From assembly GCA_900547915.1 (NCBI GenBank), contig URIN01000017.1, positions 1 through 11,580 of the forward strand: a stretch of 11,580 nt of DNA. The letters run 5' to 3'. The notes below the pieces were generated by a model. That model was not told the origin of the DNA and searched no databases. It saw only the letters and a program-made list of their open reading frames with translations. A program made the position numbers and the translations under genes. This DNA comes from an uncultured Clostridium sp. (GTDB lineage Bacteria > Bacillota > Clostridia > Oscillospirales > Acutalibacteraceae). Below, piece by piece: positions 6,596 to 11,580 of the stretch (position 1 is the stretch's first letter; each line of letters opens with the position of its first letter).

Positions 6596-7773
6596 ATGCC
6601 TGCCGCCTTTATAAATCTGCGTTTTGCGCCTTTCACGGCAGCGTTCATCATTTCGTCAAGCCCCTCTATTTTAAGTTCGGCTTCCTCAACGTCCTGCGGT
6701 TTGGGCCTGGTGCGTGGGTGCTTGGGTGTAAACACGGTGCAGCAGTCCTCATATGGCTGAATGGATGTTTCAAAAGTGTCTATTTTTCTTGAAACAGCGA
6801 TAATCTCGTCTTTATCCATACCTATGCAGGGCCGGAAAACGGGGAATTCGGCAACGCTGTCAGTGCACTGAAGAGCATAAATTGTCTGGCTTGCTACCTG
6901 ACCAAGACTTTCACCTGTGATAAGCGCGCGGCAGTTCTGATTTTCGGCAATGATATTGCTTATCTTCATCATTATGCGGCGCATAACAAGTGTGAAATAT
7001 TCCTCTGGGCAGTAATCCCTTATAGCTTCCTGAATTTCTGTGAACGGCACAACATAAGTGGTAATAGTGCCACAGTAAGCAGAAACTTTTTTGAGCAGGT
7101 CCATAACTTTCATTTCGGCAAGCTCACTTGTGTACGGCGGCGATGCAAAGTGGATAGCTACAAGTTCTATTCCTCTTTTTGCCATCATATATGCCGCAAC
7201 GGGGGAGTCTATTCCTCCGCTGATAAGAATTGCCGCTCTGCCGCTTGTGCCGGTAGGCATACCACCTGCGCCCTTTATGTTATTGCCGCGCACAAATGCG
7301 TGGTTGTCTCTTATCTCAACAGTAACCGTTACGTCGGGATTGTGAACGTCAACTTTTAAGTGGTTGAATTTCTTAAGCAGCGCGCCTCCGAGCTCACGGC
7401 ATATCTCGGGCGATTTGAGAGGGAATTTCTTGTCGCTTCTTTTTGCCTCAACTTTAAATGTTGAAACAAGTGAAAGTTCGTCTGCAAGATATTCCTTTGC
7501 CGTGTTTACAATGCTTTGCATATCTTTTTCGCACACTGCGGCACGTGAATACGCCGCTATGCCGAATACTTTTCCAAGCCTGTCGGCAACATCGTCAAGG
7601 TCTGCTCCCTCGGGCGCTTCTACCATAATGGTGGACTGGCTTTTGGTGAACTTGAATTCACCGAGATCCTCCAGATGACGGCGCATATTTTTTATAAGAA
7701 CGTCCTCAAACGATGAACGGTTGAGCCCTTTTAAAACAAGCTCTCCGTTTTTTACAAGTATAATTTCTTTCAT
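6592..7773 (-). CDS. thiI: tRNA 4-thiouridine synthase ThiI (short form without rhodanese domain)
   Basis: Enzyme of 393 aa that adenylates uridine 8 of tRNA and replaces its oxygen with sulfur. It has an N-terminal ferredoxin-like region (about 1-75, MKEIILVKNGELVLKGLNR), a THUMP domain (about 76-165) that binds the tRNA acceptor end, and a PP-loop ATPase domain with SGGIDSPVAAYMM (185-197). Conserved cysteines C344/C345 in YEDCCTVFTPKHPRTRPK correspond to the acceptor Cys region of ThiI. It ends near residue 393, so the C-terminal rhodanese domain of enterobacterial ThiI is missing, as in Bacillus, where a dedicated desulfurase (NifZ) supplies sulfur. The cysteine desulfurase gene directly upstream fits this. 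Start choice: the open frame extends to 7821, but ATG 7773 follows GAGGT and starts the conserved sequence; it lies two bases after the desulfurase TAA. Confidence 0.96.
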   Translation of the reverse strand: MKEIILVKNGELVLKGLNRSSFEDVLIKNMRRHLEDLGEFKFTKSQSTIMVEAPEGADLDDVADRLGKVFGIAAYSRAAVCEKDMQSIVNTAKEYLADELSLVSTFKVEAKRSDKKFPLKSPEICRELGGALLKKFNHLKVDVHNPDVTVTVEIRDNHAFVRGNNIKGAGGMPTGTSGRAAILISGGIDSPVAAYMMAKRGIELVAIHFASPPYTSELAEMKVMDLLKKVSAYCGTITTYVVPFTEIQEAIRDYCPEEYFTLVMRRIMMKISNIIAENQNCRALITGESLGQVASQTIYALQCTDSVAEFPVFRPCIGMDKDEIIAVSRKIDTFETSIQPYEDCCTVFTPKHPRTRPKPQDVEEAELKIEGLDEMMNAAVKGAKRRFIKAAGI

Positions 7774-7775
7774 AT

Positions 7776-8909
7776 TTACCTCGGGTGTTTTTCTGTTAGG
7801 TCTTTTATTGCTGCGGCGCAAATTTCGCAGTCCTGCTTTGTGTTGAAACGTGAAAAGCTTATCCTTATGCTTTTGTCCGCAATTTCATCACTCAGGTGCA
7901 TTGCCGCCAGCACGTGGCTCTTTTTTCCTTTTGCGCAAGCTGAGCCGTTGCTTACATAGACTTCATATTTTGAGGAGAGCTCCTGCACTATTGTCTGGCT
8001 CCTCATAAATGTGGGAACGTATACATTTAATATATAAGGCGATGCGTTTTCATCGCTGTTAAATTCTATTCCGTCAATTTTTGACAATAACTCTCTCAAA
8101 TAAGAGTTGAGCCCGCTTACCGCTTCAGACTGCATCTCAATGTCAGGCAGTGCAGCTGCGGCTGCGCCGAAGCCTGCTATAAGCGGTGATGCTTCAGTTC
8201 CCGGGCGCATGCGCTTTTCCTGTTCGCCGCCGAAAACGCGGGGCAGTATCCTTGTGCCTTTTTTTATGTAGAGCGCTCCAGTGCCTTTGGGGCCGTGTAT
8301 CTTGTGCGCTGTAACGGAAATCATATCCGCGCCCAGTTTTCTCGGATTTATCTTTACTTTGCCGAACGCCTGCACGCAGTCTGTGTGAAACAGCGCAGGC
8401 GCTTTTTTCATTTCTATTATCTTTTTAATCTTATCTATCGGCATTATTGAGCCAATTTCATTGTTTATGTACATTGCGGAAACAAGAATGGTTTTGTCAT
8501 TAATCGCCTCGGCGAAATCAGCCGCCGAAATGTTGCCATGTTTGTCCGGCATAAGGCGAATTACCTCAAAGCCCTGCTTTTCAAGTTCGTCTGCCGCGGC
8601 AACAACGCTTTCATGCTCTATTGCCGTGGTTACTATTCTGTTTCCTGCGCGCCTTTTTGCAGCTGCCGCTCCGAAAAGAGCAAGGTTGTTTGCCTCTGTT
8701 GCTCCGCTTGTAAAATATATCTCATCTTTTTCACAGCTTAAAGCTCGTGCAATTGCCTCCCTTGCCGAGATAAGCGATTTTGCCGCTTCAATTCCCGGCA
8801 TGTGCAGGCTGGAGGGGTTTCCGAAATTCTCCGTCATCATATAATTGACGGCTTCAACCGCCTCTCTGCACGGCTTTGTTGTGGCGCTGTTGTCAAGATA
8901 AACTGCCAT
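7776..8909 (-). CDS. Cysteine desulfurase, NifS/IscS family (ThiI partner, NifZ-like)
   Basis: PLP enzyme of 377 aa converting L-cysteine to alanine and a protein persulfide. Visible landmarks are YLDNSATTKP (4-13), FTSGATEANNLA (66-77), H99 in IEHES, NNEIGSIMPI (149-158), HTDCVQAFGK (175-184, D177 contacts the PLP ring), the PLP lysine K203 in TAHKIHGPKGTGALY, RMRPGTE (233-239) and the active-site loop cysteine C325 in SNGSACAKGKKS. Its position two bases before thiI makes it the likely sulfur donor for 4-thiouridine, as shown for the Bacillus NifZ-ThiI pair, although a role in iron-sulfur assembly is not excluded. The start codon lies inside the end of the HAD-Nudix gene (17-base overlap). 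AGGGA 11 bases upstream is the better ribosome site, since AAGGA directly abuts the ATG. Confidence 0.95.
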   Translation of the reverse strand: MAVYLDNSATTKPCREAVEAVNYMMTENFGNPSSLHMPGIEAAKSLISAREAIARALSCEKDEIYFTSGATEANNLALFGAAAAKRRAGNRIVTTAIEHESVVAAADELEKQGFEVIRLMPDKHGNISAADFAEAINDKTILVSAMYINNEIGSIMPIDKIKKIIEMKKAPALFHTDCVQAFGKVKINPRKLGADMISVTAHKIHGPKGTGALYIKKGTRILPRVFGGEQEKRMRPGTEASPLIAGFGAAAAALPDIEMQSEAVSGLNSYLRELLSKIDGIEFNSDENASPYILNVYVPTFMRSQTIVQELSSKYEVYVSNGSACAKGKKSHVLAAMHLSDEIADKSIRISFSRFNTKQDCEICAAAIKDLTEKHPR

Positions 8910-10083
8910 TCCTTATCATTTCCCTGATCTTCATTATTCCTATCTGCGTTTTGGCGTCTTTGAACTCGCCGTTCATAACACGCCTGAACGCCTCTTCAAG
9001 CGGCACTTTATAAACGTCAAGCCGCTCGTCCTCGTCAAGATGCTGCTCTCCGTATTCAAGCTGCCTTGCAAGGTAAAGTCTTATTATTTCGCCGCAGTAA
9101 CCCGGCGTGGGGTAAAGCTCCCCGATATATTTGAATTCTTCTGCCGTGCAGCCGCACTCTTCCGCAAATTCGCGTTTTGCCGCTTCATCGGGGTCTTCGT
9201 CTTTTTCCAGTTTGCCGGCAGGTATCTCAAACATCGTTTCTCTGTACGGCGCTCTGAACTGGCGCACAAGCAGAATTTCATTTTCCTCAGTAAGTCCGAT
9301 TATGGCAACGCCGCCGTTGTGGTCAACTATCTCACGCTTTGCCTGAGTGCCGTCCACAAGTGTAACGGTGTCCTCATGCACGGTGATTATCCTGCCGTTG
9401 AAAATTCCCGTGCTCTCCTCGGTCTGTTCGAAATAGCCGAGGGCAATGGATTCTACATCTTCTATTTTTTCGGCAATGAAATCTGCACCGGCTTCAATAA
9501 ACTCAAATTTGGTGCCGTATCCCCACATAGCGCCCACGGAAAGCATTCCGTTTGCTTTTGCTCCGGCAATGTCGTATTTTTTGTCACCCACCATAAAGGT
9601 GTTTTCGTTGTTTACACCCATTGTGGTCATACAGCGGGTTATTATGCTTGCTTTTGATTCGCAGTCAGCTGTAAAGCTTACACCGCAAACACAGTCAAAA
9701 TATTTCATAACATTGAAACGCTCAAGCAGCATCTCAATGTATTTCTGCGGCTTTGAGGAAGCTATGCCAATCTTCAGACCGTCTTTTTTCAGAGCGGCAA
9801 GCAGCGTGTCCACACCACTGTAAAGAGAACTTTCATATACGCCCTGGTTTGTGTATCTTTCTCTGTATTTTTTGACAAGCTCAAGCGCCCTCTGGGGGTC
9901 TGCGCCGAAACGTTCCTGAAATGTTACAAGCAGCGGAGGACCGATGAAAAACTCAAGTTCATGGTCGTCTTCCGGCACGGGGTATCCAAATGACTCAAGC
10001 GCGTATTTAGCGCTTTTTACAACTCCCGGCGCTGTTTCGCAAACAGTTCCGTCAAAATCAAAAATAACAGCTTTAAATTTCAT
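8893..10083 (-). CDS. HAD phosphatase - Nudix (ADP-ribose pyrophosphatase-like) fusion protein
   Basis: A 396-aa protein carrying two complete hydrolase domains in one frame. Residues 1-215 are a Gph/phosphoglycolate-phosphatase-like HAD domain: motif I DFDGT (9-13, nucleophile D9, acid D11), motif II IASSKP (107-112), motif III Lys144, and motif IV MVGDKKYDI (164-172, D167/D171), plus a helical cap. Residues 222-396 are a Nudix domain close to ADP-ribose pyrophosphatases: VRQFRAPYRETMFEIPAG (273-290), a full Nudix box GX5EX7REUXEEXGU at 290-312 (with REFAEECGC) and YPTPGYCGE (324-332). The expected activities are cleavage of ADP-ribose or a related nucleoside diphosphate sugar to AMP plus a sugar phosphate, and dephosphorylation of a small phosphate ester. 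Whether the two act on one substrate is unknown. ATG is preceded by AGAGGT. The gene follows the thioesterase by 52 bases and overlaps the desulfurase gene by 17. Confidence 0.92.
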   Translation of the reverse strand: MKFKAVIFDFDGTVCETAPGVVKSAKYALESFGYPVPEDDHELEFFIGPPLLVTFQERFGADPQRALELVKKYRERYTNQGVYESSLYSGVDTLLAALKKDGLKIGIASSKPQKYIEMLLERFNVMKYFDCVCGVSFTADCESKASIITRCMTTMGVNNENTFMVGDKKYDIAGAKANGMLSVGAMWGYGTKFEFIEAGADFIAEKIEDVESIALGYFEQTEESTGIFNGRIITVHEDTVTLVDGTQAKREIVDHNGGVAIIGLTEENEILLVRQFRAPYRETMFEIPAGKLEKDEDPDEAAKREFAEECGCTAEEFKYIGELYPTPGYCGEIIRLYLARQLEYGEQHLDEDERLDVYKVPLEEAFRRVMNGEFKDAKTQIGIMKIREMIRNGSLS

Positions 10084-10106
10084 AATAAACCTCTGTTGCC
10101 ATAAAT

Positions 10107-10124
10107 TGCGGTTAAAACCGTAAC
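10107..10124. repeat. Inverted repeat between thioesterase and HAD-Nudix genes
   Basis: CGGTT and AACCG (10109-10113, 10116-10120) flank a central AA, and outer TT/AA pairs extend the dyad to 18 bases with one mismatch per arm. It lies in the 52-base gap between the two genes. There is no T-run, so it is not a normal terminator; it may be an operator, an mRNA processing site or chance. Confidence 0.35.
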
Positions 10125-10135
10125 GGCGTGCGTGC

Positions 10136-10519
10136 TCAGCCCAGCTTTGCCATAAATTTATCGCTCAGCACCGCAAAGCGCTCAATAGTTCCTGCGCCTA
10201 TTTTTTCACCCTTTTCATTTTGGGCGTAAACGGCAAAAGTTATCTTTCTGCCGCTAACTTCGGTTATTTCGGCGTGCGCGGTTATTTTTTCGCCTGTTTT
10301 GCTTGCTCTGTCATGTGAAACATTTATATGTGTGCCCACGGTGGTTTCGCCGTCTTCAAGGTAAGGGGCAACAGCGTCACAGGTGGCGCCTTCCATAAGT
10401 GCAATCATAAACGGAGTGCCGAGCACCTCAAGCGAACCGCTGCCTGCGGCAACTGCGGTATTTGTGCTGTTCACAGTAAGTTCCTTTTCCGCAAAAGCGC
10501 CTGTTTTTATCTCTTTCAT
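10136..10519 (-). CDS. Hotdog-fold acyl-CoA thioesterase, FlK-like
   Basis: Cytoplasmic 127-aa protein of the fluoroacetyl-CoA-thioesterase-like hotdog family. Landmarks are GSGSLEVLGTPFMIALMEGA (26-45), TVGTHINVSHDRASKTGEKI (60-79) and IGAGTIERFAVL (107-118). Thr35, Glu43 and His69 have the same spacing (8 and 26 residues) as the catalytic Thr42/Glu50/His76 of Streptomyces cattleya FlK, so the catalytic set looks complete. Most relatives are general acyl-CoA thioesterases of unknown substrate; fluoroacetate resistance should not be assumed. Start choice: the open frame reaches 10615, which lies in the promoter. ATG 10519 has AAAGG at 7-base spacing (10527-10531) and begins the conserved part. 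It is the first gene of the eight-gene unit. Confidence 0.88.
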   Translation of the reverse strand: MKEIKTGAFAEKELTVNSTNTAVAAGSGSLEVLGTPFMIALMEGATCDAVAPYLEDGETTVGTHINVSHDRASKTGEKITAHAEITEVSGRKITFAVYAQNEKGEKIGAGTIERFAVLSDKFMAKLG

Positions 10520-10533
10520 AAACAAACCTTTCC

Positions 10534-10572
10534 CGCGCTGCGGCGCGAATTTTGCTCTGCCGCATAAGCGGC
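10534..10572 (-). promoter_or_regulatory. GC-rich leader with two hairpins before the thioesterase gene
   Basis: In the expected 5' leader, on the minus strand, hairpin 1 is GCCGC-TTAT-GCGGC (10559-10572) and hairpin 2 is CGCGC-CGCA-GCGCG (10534-10547), which ends two bases before the AAAGG ribosome site. The 3' arm of hairpin 1 (GCGGC, 10559-10563) can instead pair with GCCGC inside hairpin 2 (10540-10544), so the two structures could compete. There is no match to a riboswitch class I recognise. Confidence 0.3.
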
Positions 10573-10586
10573 GGGGTTTACAATTC

Positions 10587-10615
10587 AGTATAACATAAAA
10601 AGACCTGTAATACAA
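10587..10615 (-). promoter_or_regulatory. Promoter of the eight-gene minus-strand unit
   Basis: On the minus strand, TTGTAT (10610-10615) and TATACT (10587-10592) are separated by 17 bases. TGT directly before the -10 gives an extended -10 element, which compensates for the weak -35. The predicted transcript starts about 60 bases before the thioesterase ATG. Confidence 0.65.
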
Positions 10616-10626
10616 TATTAATAATT

Positions 10627-10649
10627 ATACGCCGTATTCGTTTTACGTA
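10627..10649. repeat. Palindromic elements between divergent promoters
   Basis: An 11-base perfect palindrome, ATACG-C-CGTAT (10627-10637), is followed closely by TACGTA (10644-10649). They lie just upstream of the minus-strand promoter and face the plus-strand gene, a usual place for a repressor or activator site. No regulator family is recognised. Confidence 0.3.
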
Positions 10650-10749
10650 TACACATGACGCTGTGAAAAACAGACTGTTCGGCCTTTTGATATTGCTGGT
10701 TTTATGTGTGTATTTACCGCATACGGTGGTATTTTTCTCAATAATGTGT

Positions 10750-10755
10750 TACAAT
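10750..10755 (+). promoter_or_regulatory. Candidate extended -10 of the acyltransferase gene
   Basis: TACAAT preceded directly by TGT, about 36 bases before the ATG. No good -35 lies 16-18 bases upstream. An alternative is TTGATA (10687-10692) with TATTTA (10711-10716) at 18-base spacing. The choice is uncertain. Confidence 0.4.
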
Positions 10756-10790
10756 ATGCTTCACGCATTATGTATATGGGAGGAACTGCA

Positions 10791-11534
10791 ATGAAAGAGG
10801 GGCAGCGCAGGATATACCTGCTTGATGAGCTGCGAGGATTTGCGATAATATGTATGGTGTTTCACCATATGTTTTATGATATAGGGTTTGTTTTGCACTA
10901 TGATATAGGCTATAAGATATTTAATTTTCTTTGTGTGTTTCAGCCGCTTTTTTGGGCAATATTTATAATCACTTCAGGTGTATGCAGCCGCCTTTCAAGA
11001 AATACTGTGCGCAGAGGAATTATAGTTTTCGCCGCCGGTCTGGCGGTTACGCTTGTTACCGCAGTTATAATGCCTGCAATAGGCATAACAGGGGCGGAAA
11101 TATATTTCGGCGTTCTTTCCTACTTGGGTCTTTCTATGATAATAACGGGCATTTTTATGCCGCTGATTAATAAGCTGGGTAAAAAAGGTTCCATTATTGG
11201 TATGGCAGTCAGTGCTGTGCTGTTTCTTGCAACTTATTCCGTCAGTGACGGCAGCCTGCTTTTCGGACTTGTTGAACTTCCGCAGTCGTTTTACAGCAAT
11301 AATATTTTTGCGTTTCTCGGTTTTCATAACGGCAGCTTTTTCTCTGCTGATTATTTCCCGCTTATTCCGTGGCTGTTTATGTTCCTTTTCGGAGCGTTTC
11401 TCGGCAAATGGGCAAGGGACGGGGCGCTTCCGAAAGGGTTTTACAAAAGCCGTGTCAAATTTTTGCAGAAAGCGGGCAAAAACAGCTTGTGGATATATCT
11501 GCTTCACCAGCCGGCACTTTATGCCGTTATGTAT
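10791..11534 (+). CDS. DUF1624/HGSNAT-type membrane acyltransferase, C-terminus missing
   Basis: Partial gene; 248 genomic codons are present. The start matches the heparan-alpha-glucosaminide N-acetyltransferase catalytic-domain family: YLLDELRGFAIICMVFHHMF (9-28), with a His pair at 25-26 next to the first membrane helix. Several more hydrophobic segments follow (about 46-64, 76-96, 105-127, 136-150, 190-206). The closing block GKNSLWIYLLHQPALYAVMY (229-248) is the usual end of these proteins, so only a short C-terminal part is lost. Bacterial members are integral membrane proteins thought to move acyl groups onto cell-surface glycans; the substrate here is unknown. ATG 10791 has GGGAGG (10778-10783) at 7-base spacing; the 29-codon upstream extension of the frame is rejected. 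The gene is divergent from the large minus-strand unit. The frame runs six codons into sequencing adapter and stops there, which is not real. Confidence 0.88.
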
Positions 11535-11580
11535 CTGTCTCTTATACACATCTGACGCTGCCGACGAATAGCCTTGTGTA
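11535..11580. other. Nextera sequencing adapter (non-genomic)
   Basis: The sequence reads the 19-base Tn5 mosaic end CTGTCTCTTATACACATCT (11535-11553), then GACGCTGCCGACGA (11554-11567), then eight bases ATAGCCTT (11568-11575), then GTGTA (11576-11580). This is the order of an Illumina Nextera read-through: mosaic end, adapter, reverse complement of the i5 index, start of the P5 arm. The index reverse complement AAGGCTAT matches my memory of index S520. It is an untrimmed adapter and not an insertion sequence. Confidence 0.98.

Noticed and set aside
9040..9657. 205-codon plus-strand open frame
   Set aside because: It is the antisense shadow of the HAD-Nudix gene; Cys- and Phe-rich composition is typical of a non-coding complement.
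10704..10790. N-terminal extension of the acyltransferase
   Set aside because: The strong GGGAGG site is placed for ATG 10791, where family similarity begins; the upstream codons overlap the promoter region.
10995..11549. 184-codon minus-strand open frame beginning MYKRQ
   Set aside because: Its start is inside the sequencing adapter and the rest is antisense to the acyltransferase.
11535..11553. Tn5/IS50 mosaic-end sequence, which could suggest a transposon end
   Set aside because: It is followed by the synthetic Nextera adapter tail, an index and the P5 arm and has no transposase or target duplication, so it is library adapter.

Overview
The window looks like the end of a metagenomic or draft-genome contig from a low-to-mid GC Firmicute, most likely a gut-type Clostridia (Ruminococcaceae/Oscillospiraceae-like). 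The evidence is strong AGGAGG-type ribosome sites, TTGnnn/extended TGnTATAAT promoters, a LytTR/GHKL two-component pair, a short ThiI without a rhodanese domain paired with its own NifS-like desulfurase, and a three-gene GlpA-like/FAD oxidoreductase/DUF1667 cluster. The taxonomy is inference from gene content. No tRNA, rRNA, CRISPR array or insertion sequence was seen.

Layout from left to right. 1-99: no gene recognised. 100-124: strong hairpin terminator. 138-2221 (minus strand): two-component system, with the LytTR response regulator transcribed first and the GHKL membrane histidine kinase second, from an extended -10 promoter at 2251-2279. 2343-2374: terminator of the next minus-strand unit. 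2402-10519 (minus strand): eight tightly packed genes, in transcription order an FlK-like hotdog thioesterase, a HAD-Nudix fusion, a NifS-like cysteine desulfurase, ThiI, a membrane protein with a sortase-B-like domain that lacks all three catalytic residues, a GlpA-like FAD oxidoreductase with a BFD iron-sulfur domain, a second FAD/NAD oxidoreductase, and a DUF1667 cysteine-rich protein. The genes overlap by 1-17 bases or sit 2-52 bases apart, and the first is preceded by a promoter at 10587-10615. 10520-10790: divergent regulatory region. 10791-11534 (plus strand): DUF1624/HGSNAT-type membrane acyltransferase, cut off at its C-terminus.

The final 46 bases (11535-11580) are not genomic. They are the Nextera transposon mosaic end, the adapter tail, an 8-base index and the first bases of the P5 arm. 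The last codons of the acyltransferase reading frame, and any ORF entering this segment, are artefacts.

How the genes fit together. NifS-like plus ThiI form a known sulfur relay: the desulfurase passes persulfide sulfur from cysteine to ThiI, which makes 4-thiouridine at position 8 of tRNA. The two oxidoreductases plus DUF1667 look like a flavin/iron-sulfur redox complex acting on glycerol 3-phosphate or a similar substrate. The HAD-Nudix fusion and the thioesterase look like metabolite clean-up enzymes. The most unusual item is the apparently dead sortase, translationally coupled to thiI. No wholly new system is evident; the best leads are the pseudosortase, the HAD-Nudix fusion and a repeat pair upstream of the response regulator.
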